Source of the DNA: Orbaceae bacterium lpD02
GTDB lineage: Bacteria; Pseudomonadota; Gammaproteobacteria; Enterobacterales; Orbaceae
Assembly: GCA_036251875.1 (NCBI GenBank)
Contig: CP133960.1
Coordinates: 434,001 to 498,000 of the forward strand
Direction: 5' to 3'
DNA: 64,000 nucleotides
Positions 41,952 to 52,570 of the stretch are shown here, piece by piece (positions within the stretch are counted from its first letter, which is position 1; each line of letters starts with the position of its first letter). The position numbers and the translations under genes are program-made. The notes beneath the pieces are model-generated. The model was not told the origin of the DNA. It was given only the letters and a program-made list of their open reading frames with translations, and searched no databases.

Positions 41952-42686
41952 ATGACTGAATTGCGCAAAAATGGCTTTACCTTTAAACGCTTTTTTATTG
42001 CTCATGATAACAGCCCCATGAAAGTAACAACCGATAGTTGTTTGCTCGGCGCATGGAGCCCTATAACGGCAAGTACAAAAAAAGTTCTCGATATTGGTTG
42101 TGGCTGCGGAATTATTTCGTTAATGCTCGCTCAGCGTCTGGAACATTGTGATAGCCATATCGATGCTATCGATATTGATGCGAATGCGGTTGTGCAGTGC
42201 CAAGATAATATTGTTAACTCACCTTTTAATAATATCACGGCTAAGTGCATAGATATCAATCGATACCAGCTAACTAACCCATCTTATTACGATTTAATCG
42301 TCACTAATCCCCCTTATTTTGAGCCAGCGGTAGATTGCCGCAATCACCAGCGCCAGCAAGCCCGTTATACTGAAAATTTAAATCATACACAGCTCATTAC
42401 AGCGGCCAAAAGGTTATTAACCATTACCGGTCGTTTTTGTGTGGTATTACCTTATCATTTATCACATGCATTTATTGAGCTCTGTTTGTCACATAATTGG
42501 TACTTGGCGCAGCAGATGCAGATACAATATACCGATAACAAACCTATATCGTTAAGCTTGCTCTGCTTTAGTTTGCAAGCAGTTGAATTACCGGTTCTGC
42601 AAAGCTTGACAATGCGCGATAATGAAAACCGCTATAGTCGCGATTTTCGTCAATTACTCAATGATTTTTATTTATTTCAAAAGTAA
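41952..42686 (+). CDS. trmN: tRNA1(Val) adenine-37 N6-methyltransferase
   Basis: A 244-aa SAM-dependent enzyme of the TrmN6/YfiC type. It has motif I VLDIGCGCGIISLM (about residues 44-57) and the amino-methyltransferase motif VTNPPYFEP (about 115-123). The N-terminal FTFKRFFIAHDNSPMKVTTD is typical. It methylates N6 of A37 in tRNA-Val. It follows nfi closely. A small ACTATAAA/TTTATAGT inverted repeat (42714-42734) lies after the stop. Confidence 0.9.
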   Translation: MTELRKNGFTFKRFFIAHDNSPMKVTTDSCLLGAWSPITASTKKVLDIGCGCGIISLMLAQRLEHCDSHIDAIDIDANAVVQCQDNIVNSPFNNITAKCIDINRYQLTNPSYYDLIVTNPPYFEPAVDCRNHQRQQARYTENLNHTQLITAAKRLLTITGRFCVVLPYHLSHAFIELCLSHNWYLAQQMQIQYTDNKPISLSLLCFSLQAVELPVLQSLTMRDNENRYSRDFRQLLNDFYLFQK

Positions 42687-43056
42687 GCCATCTAAACCGT
42701 TCACAATGTAAATACTATAAATATGATTTATAGTATGTTGATTATATTCAAATCGTGACTACTTTATTTATTTGAATGAACGAGAATCGATAGTAAATAT
42801 TTTGCTATTATTCTTAATGTTATTAAGCCTAATTTGACTTTTCTACTCCTCATGAATCATATGCTTAGCATAATACCATTTTATTTTTCTATCTTATTTC
42901 TTCTCTCTATAAGTTTAAATTATAGAACATATAAAAAAACAGACTTAGACAACTAAAAAAACAATCAAGTAATATGCTTAAAATGATATCTGTTGACGGC
43001 ACGATTAATCATTGCGATATCCATTTATTAATAATTTACCTACAAGGAGAAATCAA
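42687..43056. other. Intergenic region before the hydroxybutyrate operon
   Basis: No gene is supported. It contains the 8-bp inverted repeat noted for trmN and AT-rich sequence that should carry the promoter of the dehydrogenase gene. I do not see a clear operator. Confidence 0.4.
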
Positions 43057-43833
43057 ATGGTTCATGACAAAGTTGTTTTTATTACGGGTGCGGCAAGTGG
43101 CATTGGTAAACAAATTGCTTATACATTTTTGCAAAATGGCGCAAAAGTTGTTTTTTCAGATATTAACGAAAAAATACTTAATGAGATAACCAGCGAATAT
43201 CAAGCAGCAGGGTTTGATTGCCTAGGTATTAAGTGTGATGTGACTAAAGAAGCTGAAATTAACGCTGCTATCGATCAGGTTGTACAACATTATGGCACAA
43301 TCGATATTTTAATTAATAATGCGGGTTTGCAACATGTCTCTATGATTGAAGATTTTCCGACCGAGAAATTTGAGTTTATGTTAAAAATGATGCTAGTAGC
43401 GCCATTTATTGCGATTAAACGTGTTTTCCCTATTATGAAAAAACAAGGGTTTGGACGCATTATTAACATGGCATCAATTAATGCTGTAGTTGGTTTTGCA
43501 GGTAAGTCTGCCTATAATTCAGCTAAACATGGTTTAATTGGTTTAACAAAGGTTGCGGCACTTGAATCGGCTAGCAGTGGTGTCACTGTTAATGCCATTT
43601 GCCCCGGATATGTCGATACTCCACTCGTTCGCGGGCAATTTGACGATCTTTCGCGGACTCGTAATATTCCATTAGAAAAAGTATTAGAAGAGGTTCTTTA
43701 CCCGCTCGTACCGCAAAAACGCTTATTAGATGTGCAGGAAATCGCAGATTATGCACTATATCTATCAAGTGATAAAGCAAGAGGGATCACCGGGCAAGCC
43801 TGTTTATTAGATGGTGGTTATACGGCGCAATAA
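43057..43833 (+). CDS. 3-hydroxybutyrate dehydrogenase (SDR family)
   Basis: A 258-aa short-chain dehydrogenase. It has the cofactor motif TGAASGIG (residues 10-17), NNAG (about 90), and the catalytic Ser, Tyr and Lys in MASINAVVGFAGKSAYNSAK. The segment VNAICPGYVDTPLV and the ending GITGQACLLDGGYTAQ are typical of D-3-hydroxybutyrate dehydrogenases, which interconvert 3-hydroxybutyrate and acetoacetate with NAD. ATG 43057 is chosen because AAGGAGA lies just upstream. The GntP-type permease downstream supports uptake and oxidation of hydroxybutyrate or a similar short hydroxy acid. Confidence 0.85.
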   Translation: MVHDKVVFITGAASGIGKQIAYTFLQNGAKVVFSDINEKILNEITSEYQAAGFDCLGIKCDVTKEAEINAAIDQVVQHYGTIDILINNAGLQHVSMIEDFPTEKFEFMLKMMLVAPFIAIKRVFPIMKKQGFGRIINMASINAVVGFAGKSAYNSAKHGLIGLTKVAALESASSGVTVNAICPGYVDTPLVRGQFDDLSRTRNIPLEKVLEEVLYPLVPQKRLLDVQEIADYALYLSSDKARGITGQACLLDGGYTAQ

Positions 43834-43907
43834 CTCAAAGTATATCGACCTAATAAGCTCATATTACTCAGTGATTACAAGGTCGACTTATATAAAAAGG
43901 CGGCATA

Positions 43908-45242
43908 ATGGATCTCATTTCATCTTTAGGTGTGGTTTTAGCAGTTATAGCGATTATTTATTTTTCTCTTAAAGAGATTAATATTCTTATTGCAGCGCCA
44001 ATAGCAACATTGCTTGTCATTCTTACCAACCAAATGGATATTATTAGCGCTATCTTTGGTATCGGTAAAAATGACTATATGGGTGCTTTAGGCTATTATA
44101 TTATGAATTTTTTTGCTATTTTTTTATTAGGTGCTATTTTAGCAAAATTTATGGAAGAGAGTGGGGCAACGATATCAATAGCTGACTTTATTCTTAAACG
44201 ATTTGGCAGCCAAAAACCTTATAGAGTATTACTGGCGATTTTTTTTATTAGTGCGATTTTAACTTATGGCGGCATTAGTCTATTTGTAGTTATGTTTGCG
44301 ATAATTCCGCTTGCTAGAATACTATTTAAAAAACTAGATATTGCTTGGAATTTAATTCAAGTACCATTATGGCTGGGTATGGCAACGGTAACGATGACCA
44401 TTCTTCCTGGTACTCCAGCAATACAAAATATTATTCCTATCCAGTTTTTAAATACCTCGCTTACCGCTGCTCCTATCCCGAGCTTATTTGGCGCTCTAGG
44501 GTGTATTACTTTTGGTCTATGCTACATGAAATACGTACTTAATCGCAGTTTGAAAAAGGGCGAGAACTACGCAACTTATGTCACAAATGATAATTCGGCT
44601 GCCTTAGGTCGTAAATTACCTAGCTTTATCACCAGCATTTTGCCCTTAATTTGTTTAATTCTCATTGCTATTTCTGGCAGTATTCTGGGGAATGACGTGG
44701 TCAAAAAGAACATTATTTATGTTGCACTGATTGTGGCTATTTTATTATCCGTTTTACTCTTTCACTCATTTTTACCAGATAAAGTTCAGACGTTGAGCAT
44801 TGGCGCGAGTGGGTCGGTTGGTCCTATTTTTGCCACTGCGTCTTCGGTTGCTTTTGGTACCGTAATTATGATCGCGCCAGGTTTTAGCTTTTTTAGCCAG
44901 CTAATCATGTCTATTCCAGGTAATCCATTAATTAGTTTGACGGCATTAACGGCTTTAATGTCGGGGGTAACAGGCTCATCTTCGGGAGCATTAGGGATTG
45001 TGATGCCAAATTTTGCACAGTATTATTTAGATACTGGTATAGCTCCAGAGCTGATCCATCGAGTAGCAGCCGTAGCGTCAAATATTTTAACCTTGACGCC
45101 ACAAAGTGGCGTTGTGTTAACGTTTTTAAGTTTAACTAAATTAACCCACAAGACCGGTTTTAAAGATACTTTTATTGTGGTGACTGTTGGAACGTTAATT
45201 GCCGAAGTGATTATTATTAGCCTTGGCTTAATCATCTATTAA
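43908..45242 (+). CDS. GntP-family permease, likely for hydroxybutyrate
   Basis: A 444-aa inner-membrane protein with about 12 hydrophobic segments. The GntP-like features include GAILAKFMEESGA, YGGISLFVVMFAIIPLA and SGVTGSSSGALGI. GntP permeases take up gluconate and other small hydroxy acids with protons. Members next to hydroxybutyrate dehydrogenase are usually annotated as hydroxybutyrate permeases. It starts 74 bases after the dehydrogenase, with AAAAAGGCGG before the ATG, and forms an operon with it. Confidence 0.8.
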   Translation: MDLISSLGVVLAVIAIIYFSLKEINILIAAPIATLLVILTNQMDIISAIFGIGKNDYMGALGYYIMNFFAIFLLGAILAKFMEESGATISIADFILKRFGSQKPYRVLLAIFFISAILTYGGISLFVVMFAIIPLARILFKKLDIAWNLIQVPLWLGMATVTMTILPGTPAIQNIIPIQFLNTSLTAAPIPSLFGALGCITFGLCYMKYVLNRSLKKGENYATYVTNDNSAALGRKLPSFITSILPLICLILIAISGSILGNDVVKKNIIYVALIVAILLSVLLFHSFLPDKVQTLSIGASGSVGPIFATASSVAFGTVIMIAPGFSFFSQLIMSIPGNPLISLTALTALMSGVTGSSSGALGIVMPNFAQYYLDTGIAPELIHRVAAVASNILTLTPQSGVVLTFLSLTKLTHKTGFKDTFIVVTVGTLIAEVIIISLGLIIY

Positions 45243-45273
45243 TTATCTATTTTGTTATGATTTATTTATAAAA

Positions 45274-45317
45274 TATGATGTTAGCTTAAAGTAACGTTTT
45301 GTTAAACTAACATCATA
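45274..45317. terminator. Hairpin between convergent permease genes
   Basis: An 11-bp perfect stem (TATGATGTTAG / CTAACATCATA) with a 22-nt loop lies between the convergent stop codons. T-tracts are short, so this is a probable but not textbook terminator. Confidence 0.5.
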
Positions 45318-45325
45318 ATCAACTA

Positions 45326-46741
45326 TCATAACAATGGCATAATATAAAAATAAATAGCAGCAACAATAGCCAATAAAATGATGGTAATAGCATAAAACTT
45401 ATCATGTAAATAGCTAAACGCGCTTAGTTTTCTTTGTTTCCGGGCATATAGATAAAATGCTAGGCCAACAGCATATAAGATCATCGAAAGCAATAAGTAG
45501 ACAATTCCACCAGCATAAATTAGCCAGAAGCCATAAATTGTTGCTGAACAACCAATGAAAACCAAATAAAGATTACGGCTTTTTAGCGCTAATTTAAGCA
45601 CAAATACCGCCGATAACAGGTAAGGAATAAGTACCATGGAGGTTGATAACTGAATTAGGGTGTTATAGCCACTTTGATAAAAGTGGGCAAGGATCATTAA
45701 AATGGTAATAAAGAAACTCGTTAACCACAGTGCTTTATAGGGCGTTCCAGTAGAATTTAATTGACCAAAGCAGCTTGGCACTGTGTTTTTATCCCCTCGA
45801 CCAGCCAGATAGAGCATTTCAGCTGCTAACATAAGCCATGAGAGTAACCCTCCACATACTGAAACAACTAAGCCGATATTAATAAATGTCGCTCCCCAGC
45901 TCCCCACGACTCGCTGAATAACTAATGCCATAGATGGGTTTTTCATCATAGCTAGCTCTTCTTGCGGAACAATTCCCAATGATAAAACTGAAACACAAAC
46001 TAATAATATACTGGTAATTAGAAAACCGAAAAATGTCGCTCGGCTAATACTAATCATATTTTTAGCTCTTGATGCATATACCGTTGCGCTTTCGATGCCC
46101 AGATAGACCCAAACGGTATAAAGCATTGTATGTTTTATTTGCTGCATGATTGAACCTAGTTGTGGTGACCCCCAGAAGTCGAGTCGAAAGGTCTCGAACC
46201 TAAAAGCCAAAACAATACAGATAATAAATAAACCGATTGGCACAATTTTCGCTAACGTAACTAAGCAGTTCAAGGTAAATGCGGTATATATACCTCGTAA
46301 AACGAAAAAATGAACGATCCATAAAAAGCTTAAACCCCCTATTACGGCAGATAACGTTGTACCATCGCCAAAATAGCTAAAACAATCAAATGAACCTAAT
46401 GCACTAAAGAGTATCACTAAGTAGCTTGCGCAGGCCATCCACGCTGAAATCCAATAGCCCCAGGCCGCATTAAAGCCAATATAATCACCAAAACCTTTAC
46501 GCACGTAGCCATATAATCCATCATTAATTTTATAAAAACGTAATGACAAATATTGAAATACGCGAGTTAGCATTAACATGCCAAAGAGGGTAATTACCCA
46601 GGCAATCAGAATTGAGGCGGCACCCGCGCCTTCTGCCATATTTTGTGGCAGGCTAAAAATACCGCTACCGACAATGCCTCCGACAACAAGCAATGTGAGC
46701 GGTAATAGCCCTAGTTTTTTTCTAACGGGATTATTCATCAT
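45326..46741 (-). CDS. Basic amino acid antiporter (ArcD-like, APC family)
   Basis: A 471-aa APC-superfamily transporter with about 12 membrane segments. The N-terminus (LLVVGGIVGSGIFSLPQNMA) is the substrate-binding unwound TM1 typical of arginine/ornithine exchangers. The segment VYLGIESATVYASRAKN in TM6 fits the same group. The gene lies 26 bases downstream of the dimethylarginine hydrolase gene on the same strand, so the permease probably moves arginine-like substrates or citrulline/ornithine. The exact exchange partners cannot be read from sequence. Confidence 0.8.
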   Translation of the reverse strand: MMNNPVRKKLGLLPLTLLVVGGIVGSGIFSLPQNMAEGAGAASILIAWVITLFGMLMLTRVFQYLSLRFYKINDGLYGYVRKGFGDYIGFNAAWGYWISAWMACASYLVILFSALGSFDCFSYFGDGTTLSAVIGGLSFLWIVHFFVLRGIYTAFTLNCLVTLAKIVPIGLFIICIVLAFRFETFRLDFWGSPQLGSIMQQIKHTMLYTVWVYLGIESATVYASRAKNMISISRATFFGFLITSILLVCVSVLSLGIVPQEELAMMKNPSMALVIQRVVGSWGATFINIGLVVSVCGGLLSWLMLAAEMLYLAGRGDKNTVPSCFGQLNSTGTPYKALWLTSFFITILMILAHFYQSGYNTLIQLSTSMVLIPYLLSAVFVLKLALKSRNLYLVFIGCSATIYGFWLIYAGGIVYLLLSMILYAVGLAFYLYARKQRKLSAFSYLHDKFYAITIILLAIVAAIYFYIMPLL

Positions 46742-46767
46742 ATAATCTTATTGTTTTATTTTAATAA

Positions 46768-47538
46768 TTAAAATCGTAATGACATGCAGCTTACACCGCC
46801 ATCTATTTTACGGTATTCAGATGTATCAACTTCGATCACCTGATAACCTAATGCCACAATTTTAGCTTTAGTAAGCGGATAACCAGATGGCATAATCACG
46901 TTACCATTAACCCAAATGCAGTTAGCGGCATAGCTCTCTTCTTCAGGAATTTCGATGATATTTAGATGGCTAAATTCTGCTTTAGTTATAAATTCACCTG
47001 CGGCAAGTAAGTTATTCTTTTCTAAATAAGAGAGCCCGGTTTTTAAGTGTAAAACTTTATCTAGCGTAATAATTGAGCCAGTTAATCCGTATTTATTTAA
47101 TATTGCGATCATCTGCGTGGCGCCTTCATGATTGGTTCTAGCCGATAAGCCGATATAATAATGAGTACCAACCATCATAATATCTCCAGCTTCAACGTTG
47201 CCTGGTGCCAAAATTCTTTCAACATTATTAGGGTAAAATTGAGTAATAGCGCTTTCAATAATTTCAATTTCTTTAAGGCGGCTTTTAGCGCCAGGTCTTG
47301 TGATAATCGCACAGTGAGGGGTACAAAGCGCGGTATCTTCAACAAAAACAGAATCAGGAAATTGTTCATTAGGTGGCAGTATAGTTACCTCAACAGCGCA
47401 TTGCTGTAGTGCTTTAATATACTCGTGATGCTGCTGTAACGCTTTTTGATAATCGGGTTTACCAAAATTGACAGAGGTTAATCCATCCACTAATGTTTGA
47501 CTCGGGGTTCTTACTATGGCATGTTTAAATTTAAGCAT
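46768..47538 (-). CDS. Dimethylarginine dimethylaminohydrolase-like enzyme
   Basis: A 256-aa guanidine-modifying enzyme of the DDAH group. Conserved elements are FPDSVFVEDTAL (substrate binding), GNVEAGDIMMVG, LHLKTGLSYL with the catalytic His, and the C-terminal GGVSCMSLRF with the nucleophilic Cys. DDAH turns methylated arginine into citrulline and an amine. Closely similar proteins can act on other guanidino compounds. I chose ATG 47538 because AAAGGACG precedes it; a longer in-frame start (47577) adds an unlikely basic leader. It is co-directional with the ArcD-like permease. Confidence 0.85.
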   Translation of the reverse strand: MLKFKHAIVRTPSQTLVDGLTSVNFGKPDYQKALQQHHEYIKALQQCAVEVTILPPNEQFPDSVFVEDTALCTPHCAIITRPGAKSRLKEIEIIESAITQFYPNNVERILAPGNVEAGDIMMVGTHYYIGLSARTNHEGATQMIAILNKYGLTGSIITLDKVLHLKTGLSYLEKNNLLAAGEFITKAEFSHLNIIEIPEEESYAANCIWVNGNVIMPSGYPLTKAKIVALGYQVIEVDTSEYRKIDGGVSCMSLRF

Positions 47539-47684
47539 AATGCGTCCTTTTTCGTTATTTATTCTTAATTTGTGCATAATAATTCATTTTTGAATAAATA
47601 ATCAAGTTTTTATTGATTATTTATTCAAGTTGATCGTAAAAATTAAAAAACAATCCGGCTTTGAATTCACATTGTTGATAATAA

Positions 47685-47718
47685 AAAACCGCAAATAACT
47701 TTAGTTATTTACGGTTTT
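47685..47718 (-). terminator. Intrinsic terminator of apt
   Basis: Read on the minus strand: AAAACCGTAAATAAC pairs with GTTATTTGCGGTTTT (one mismatch, loop TAAA), followed by TTATTATC. Confidence 0.85.
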
Positions 47719-47773
47719 AGCCAACTTGCATCAATAATATCGATGCGAAATAGGAATTGAGTAAATGTTACAA

Positions 47774-48319
47774 TTAAGCGAACTCAACTAATGAAAAACA
47801 GTTAACGCCCATAGCGGTTAATTTTGCTTGACCTTCTAAGTCAGGTAGGTTAATAACAAAGGCTGCATCTTCAACAATGCCGCCTGATTTACGAATTAAT
47901 TTAGTCGTTGCAGCAACCGTGCCGCCAGTTGCTAGTAGGTCATCAATAATTAGCACGTGTTCGCCAGACTTAATTGAGTCAGTATGAATTTCTAATGTGT
48001 CAGTGCCATATTCAAGTTGATACTCTTCTTTAAATACATGACGGGGCAACTTATGCGGTTTTCTCACAGGGATAAATCCGACACCTAAAGCCAAAGCGAT
48101 TGGCGCTGCAAAAATAAAACCACGTGCCTCAGTACCCACAACTTTATCGATTTTTTTATCTTTATAGTGCTCAACAAGTAATTCAATGGTCAATTTAAAT
48201 GCTTGTGGATTTTCTAATAAGCTGGTGATATCCCGAAACAACACCCCTTCTTTCGGGTAGTTTGGGATGGTAATGATACTCTCTTTTATAATGGCTAATT
48301 TAGTTTGTTGGTTTTGCAT
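47774..48319 (-). CDS. apt: Adenine phosphoribosyltransferase
   Basis: A 181-aa purine salvage enzyme converting adenine and PRPP to AMP. Landmarks are the N-terminal [37 protein letters not shown] and the PRPP-binding loop [16 protein letters not shown]. Length is normal. It is followed by a clear terminator and preceded, after 27 bases, by brnQ on the same strand, so brnQ and apt may share a transcript. Confidence 0.96.
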   Translation of the reverse strand: MQNQQTKLAIIKESIITIPNYPKEGVLFRDITSLLENPQAFKLTIELLVEHYKDKKIDKVVGTEARGFIFAAPIALALGVGFIPVRKPHKLPRHVFKEEYQLEYGTDTLEIHTDSIKSGEHVLIIDDLLATGGTVAATTKLIRKSGGIVEDAAFVINLPDLEGQAKLTAMGVNCFSLVEFA

Positions 48320-48346
48320 AGCGCATTTTCCTTATTTACAATTAAA

Positions 48347-49690
48347 TTATTTTCTAACAATACATTTACTATAAACATAACCAAGTAGCGCCCCAACTAA
48401 TGCAGGAACAATCCAACCAAGACCTTGTTCATATAGCGGTATATAACGGGTTAATATCTCATTACTATATTGAATACCCTTTGTCACATTAGGCAAATAG
48501 ATAGATAGTTCAGAACCTTGGGTCATTGCCGAATTAAGTTCAAACAAAATACTGGTTAATAATGTTAGATAAATTGCCCCAACATAAATCGATTTACGGC
48601 CGTTAAATAATCGATGGAAGAACATTAAAATAATTAATACGATAGTAACGGGATAAATAATAGATAAAACCGGTACTGAAAATGAAATTAGGGCTGTTAA
48701 ACCAATATTTGCAAATAGTGCACTAACAACTGAAAAAATAACCGCATATTGGCGATAAGATAGCTTAGGACAAAGTGAAACTAAATAGTTTGCACATGCA
48801 TTAGTTAATCCGATATTTGTTGTCATACAAGCAACCGTAACCATTATTCCTAAAATTAAATTACCCCAGACACTAAAATAGTAGGTTGAAACCCTGGCTA
48901 AAATTTGGCCGCCATTTTCGAGAACACCTAATTTGGTGACACTTGTTGCACCCATATAGACTAACGAGATATAGAAAAAAGCTAAAATAGCACCAGCAAT
49001 TAAACTTGCTTTAAAGCAGGCTATCATTATCTTAGTTTTATCTTTAATGCCATAATTCATAATACTTTGTACGACGATAATACCAAAAACAAGGGATGCA
49101 AGAGTATCCATTGTTAGGTAGCCTTGAGTAAAGCCAGTAAAAAAGGGTAAATTTTGATAATCCTCATTGACCGCCGGTAAGGTTTCGCCCATCGGGAAAA
49201 TTAAGGCGGCTAAAATTAATATCAGAATAAAGGTTATTTTTAATGGTGTAAGAATTTTACCTACTATATCAATAAACTTCCGAGGATTAAGGGCTAGAAA
49301 ACAGCATGTACCATAGAAAAAAATCGTAAATAAAGCTAAACAAACGGTATCAAATTTTTCATCTACAAATGGTTTTAGGGCAATTTCATACGAAACACTG
49401 CCGGTTCGAGGCATAGCAAATAAAGGGCCGATAGTAAGATAAAGCGTGGTTGCAAAAATAAGCCCGAAAACAACACCACAGCGCTGAGCAATTTTTAAGA
49501 AATCTTTTTCCCCAGAGAGACCTACCGCCATAACACCAAGCAGTGGCATCATTACCCCAGTGATAACAAAGCCTAACGCAGCGAGGTCAAAATTATCGCC
49601 AGCTAGCTGACCTAACATAACAGGAAAAATAAGATTACCTGCACCAAAAAATAAGGCAAAAAGAGTGATGCCGATTAGAATAATACGCAT
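48347..49690 (-). CDS. brnQ: Branched-chain amino acid carrier BrnQ
   Basis: A 447-aa membrane protein of the LivCS family with about 12 segments. The N-terminus LFALFFGAGNLIFPVMLG is diagnostic, as are the GIVPL-like and TNIGLTNACANYL segments. It imports Leu, Ile and Val with a cation. A short leader precedes the minus-strand ATG at 49690. It is divergent from the cyclohexadienyl-dehydratase-like gene, sharing a 194-base intergenic promoter region. Confidence 0.92.
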   Translation of the reverse strand: MRIILIGITLFALFFGAGNLIFPVMLGQLAGDNFDLAALGFVITGVMMPLLGVMAVGLSGEKDFLKIAQRCGVVFGLIFATTLYLTIGPLFAMPRTGSVSYEIALKPFVDEKFDTVCLALFTIFFYGTCCFLALNPRKFIDIVGKILTPLKITFILILILAALIFPMGETLPAVNEDYQNLPFFTGFTQGYLTMDTLASLVFGIIVVQSIMNYGIKDKTKIMIACFKASLIAGAILAFFYISLVYMGATSVTKLGVLENGGQILARVSTYYFSVWGNLILGIMVTVACMTTNIGLTNACANYLVSLCPKLSYRQYAVIFSVVSALFANIGLTALISFSVPVLSIIYPVTIVLIILMFFHRLFNGRKSIYVGAIYLTLLTSILFELNSAMTQGSELSIYLPNVTKGIQYSNEILTRYIPLYEQGLGWIVPALVGALLGYVYSKCIVRK

Positions 49691-49884
49691 AATGTTTAAT
49701 TTTTTAATAACAAAGTGAGCGATTATAGCGTAAAAATTCAGTTATACACACAAAAAAATATGTTTCACGATCAGTCATTAATCGTTATTAATGCCTTTTT
49801 GTTGAATTTTTTCTAGACTAAAAAAGTCTTAATATTGAATAATAGCAACTACAAAATAGTTACTAATAAATGGTAAGGATAATT

Positions 49885-50652
49885 ATGAAAAAAATACTAT
49901 TAGCATTATTCACACTAATTCTGGCTAGCAATGCTCAGTCAAGAACATTTACAGAAATTAAATCATCGGGAATGCTAGTCATTGGGGTGCCTGCTGATTA
50001 TGCACCGCTTGCCTATTATAACAAACAAGGAAAATTAGTGGGTTTCGATATTGATATGGCTAAAAATTTAGCTAACTCACTTAATTTAACAGCCGTTTTT
50101 TTTATAACTAGTTGGCCAACGCTTTCCCAAGATTTAATCGATGATCGATATGATATTGCAATGGGCGGGGTTACCTATACTAAAGCGAGAGCGGAGCAAT
50201 TTGCACTTTCTAACCCAATTGTACCTAATGGCAAAATTGCATTGGCCAGCTGTCAGTCAGCAGCTAAGTTAGTCGATTTAGACCATATTAATCAAGCCGA
50301 TGTTAAAGTCGTTGTCAATCCAGGTGGGACAAATGAAAGCTTTGTAAATAATTATATTCATCAAGCACAAATTATTAGAGTGAAAAATAATATCGATAAT
50401 ATTCAATCGTTAAGAGACAAAACCGCTGATATGATGGTTACTGATTTAATCGAAGGGTACTACTATCAATATTCGGAACCAGGAGTATTATGTTTAGCGA
50501 CTAAAACACCATTTTTAGGTACTAAAAGTTATAAGGTATACATGCTTAGTCAGCAAAATCTGGATCTGCTTGATGCGATAAACAACCAGTTAACTCAGTT
50601 AGATATTCATAATATTGCCCAAAAATGGGGAGTACATACCCAGCTTGAGTAA
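49885..50652 (+). CDS. pheC: Periplasmic cyclohexadienyl dehydratase-like protein
   Basis: A 255-aa protein with a signal peptide (MKKILLALFTLILASNAQS) and the bilobed type II periplasmic-binding fold: LVIGVPADYAPLAYY, LVGFDIDMAKNLA, DIAMGGVTYTKAR. The motif VNPGGTNESF and the later MVTDLIEGYYYQ resemble PheC, which turns prephenate or arogenate into phenylpyruvate or Phe, rather than an ABC-transporter receptor. No permease or ATPase gene adjoins it, which supports the enzyme reading. ATG 49885 has AAGGATA upstream; ATG 49870 does not. A binding-protein role remains possible. Confidence 0.7.
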   Translation: MKKILLALFTLILASNAQSRTFTEIKSSGMLVIGVPADYAPLAYYNKQGKLVGFDIDMAKNLANSLNLTAVFFITSWPTLSQDLIDDRYDIAMGGVTYTKARAEQFALSNPIVPNGKIALASCQSAAKLVDLDHINQADVKVVVNPGGTNESFVNNYIHQAQIIRVKNNIDNIQSLRDKTADMMVTDLIEGYYYQYSEPGVLCLATKTPFLGTKSYKVYMLSQQNLDLLDAINNQLTQLDIHNIAQKWGVHTQLE

Positions 50653-50836
50653 GTTTTTTTGGATAGCGCTTAAATTGTGCTGTTACAGGTATCGACTTCT
50701 ATTAACGTTGATATCGATATGAACGGCATTTATGATTACGGCGAGCAGAATTAATAGTAATCTTGTTGTCTATACGTTAAATTAAACGATTTTAAATTAA
50801 AAGCGCCTTATTTATTACAAAGCGCGTTTACTATGG

Positions 50837-52570
50837 CTACATTTTTTCGATAGTTTTTATCCCTAACATATCTAAACCAATTTTTAATGTTTTAGCCGTT
50901 AAGGCTGCTAATTTTAAACGGCTTTGTTTAAGTTGCTCTGTTTCCGCTGATAATACAGGGCAATGTTCATAAAAACTTGAAAATAGGGTAGCGATATCAT
51001 AAAGATAAGCACACAGTACATGCGGTAAGCCATCATTAGCTACCACATTAACGGCCTCATTAAATTGTAATAATTTAACAGCTAAAGCGCGTTCTTTATC
51101 ATGTTTGAGGTTAATATAACCATCTAAATTATCTACCGACAAATCGGCTTTACGGAAAATAGATAGCACTCGTGTATAAGCATACTGTAAATAAGGTGCC
51201 GTATTGCCTTCAAACGATAGCATGTTATCCCAATCGAATACGTAATCAGTGGTTCGATTTTTTGATAAGTCTGCATATTTAACTGCACCAATAGCTACGG
51301 CATCAACAATTGTTGCGAGTTCTTCATTAGATAAATCAGGATTTTTGGATTTAATTAATGCTGTTGCGCGTTCAGTTGCTTCATCTAATAAGTCATTGAG
51401 TTTTACTGTATCACCCGAGCGTGTTTTAAATGGTTTGCCATCTTTACCAAGCATCATTCCAAACATATGGTGTTCAAGTTGTAATGATGATGGAATGTAA
51501 TTAGCTTTATGGGCGACTTGCCAGACTTGTTCTAAATGTTGATGTTGCCTTGAATCGGTATAATATAAAATACGATCAGCATGCAGCTCTTCATAACGGT
51601 ATTTTACCGCTGTAATATCGGTTGTGGCATAAAGGTAGCCACCATCACGTTTTTGAATAATCATGGCCATCGGTTCGCCTTCTTTATTCTTAAACTCATC
51701 TAAGAATACAACCGTTGCGCCATCACTTTCAACTGCAATTCCTTTTGCTTTAAGGTCAGTAACTACGTCAGGTAACATCGAATTATAGATGCTTTCCCCC
51801 ATGGTGTCTTCTAGTGACAATGTCACATTTAGTCGTTTATAGGTGGCGATATTTTGAGTCATAGTAATATCTACCAATTTACGCCACATAGCGCGACAAT
51901 ACTCATCACCACCTTGTAATTTAACCACATAATTACGTGCTTTTTCTGCAAAAATCGGATCTTCATCATAATGTTTTTTGGATTCACGGTAGAAGCTTTC
52001 CAAATCGGATAGCGCCATATCATTGGCATTTTCATTTTGCATTTTTTCCAGATAAGCAATTAGCATACCAAATTGCGTACCCCAATCACCGACATGATTT
52101 GCCTTAATGACATTGTGCCCTAAAAACGATAACACACGCACCGATGCATCACCAATAATAGTCGAACGCAGGTGACCGACATGCATCTCTTTAGCAACAT
52201 TAGGTGCGGAATAGTCAATGACAATATTTTGGGGTTTGTCTGCGAGTGTTAGATTCAGTTTTTCATTGAACAGTGTTAGATCTGCTTGCTTAGCAAGCCA
52301 GTGTTCATTTAAAAATAGATTAATAAAACCTGGCCCAGCAATTTCAATTTTACTGACATAATCAGCAATCGATAGATGCTTAACGACTTCTTCCGCTAAT
52401 TGTCGAGGGTTCATGGATAATTTTTTAGCTGCCGCCATAATACCGTTGGCTTGATAGTCGCCAAATTGAGCTTTAGCAGATTGTTTTATTAATGCATCAC
52501 AATCGCTTGGTGCACCTGCTGCAACCATAGCTTGTTTGATCTTGTCAGAGAGTAATAATTGAATATTCAC
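50837..52570 (-). CDS. argS: Arginyl-tRNA synthetase
   Basis: A 577-aa class I synthetase attaching Arg to tRNA-Arg. The N-terminal Add-1 domain (about 1-110) recognises the tRNA D-loop. The HIGH signature is [12 protein letters not shown] (about residue 124 onward). The catalytic core contains [12 protein letters not shown]. The C-terminal anticodon-binding DALR domain includes [15 protein letters not shown] canonical KMSKS is absent, as in many ArgS proteins; [14 protein letters not shown] occupies that position. Length and end ([10 protein letters not shown]) are normal. Confidence 0.97.
   Translation of the reverse strand: MNIQLLLSDKIKQAMVAAGAPSDCDALIKQSAKAQFGDYQANGIMAAAKKLSMNPRQLAEEVVKHLSIADYVSKIEIAGPGFINLFLNEHWLAKQADLTLFNEKLNLTLADKPQNIVIDYSAPNVAKEMHVGHLRSTIIGDASVRVLSFLGHNVIKANHVGDWGTQFGMLIAYLEKMQNENANDMALSDLESFYRESKKHYDEDPIFAEKARNYVVKLQGGDEYCRAMWRKLVDITMTQNIATYKRLNVTLSLEDTMGESIYNSMLPDVVTDLKAKGIAVESDGATVVFLDEFKNKEGEPMAMIIQKRDGGYLYATTDITAVKYRYEELHADRILYYTDSRQHQHLEQVWQVAHKANYIPSSLQLEHHMFGMMLGKDGKPFKTRSGDTVKLNDLLDEATERATALIKSKNPDLSNEELATIVDAVAIGAVKYADLSKNRTTDYVFDWDNMLSFEGNTAPYLQYAYTRVLSIFRKADLSVDNLDGYINLKHDKERALAVKLLQFNEAVNVVANDGLPHVLCAYLYDIATLFSSFYEHCPVLSAETEQLKQSRLKLAALTAKTLKIGLDMLGIKTIEKM

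Noticed and set aside
49885-50652. Reading the PheC-like gene as an amino-acid ABC transporter receptor
   Set aside because: There are no permease or ATPase genes beside it, and the NPGGTN motif favours the dehydratase. Kept as a lower-probability alternative.
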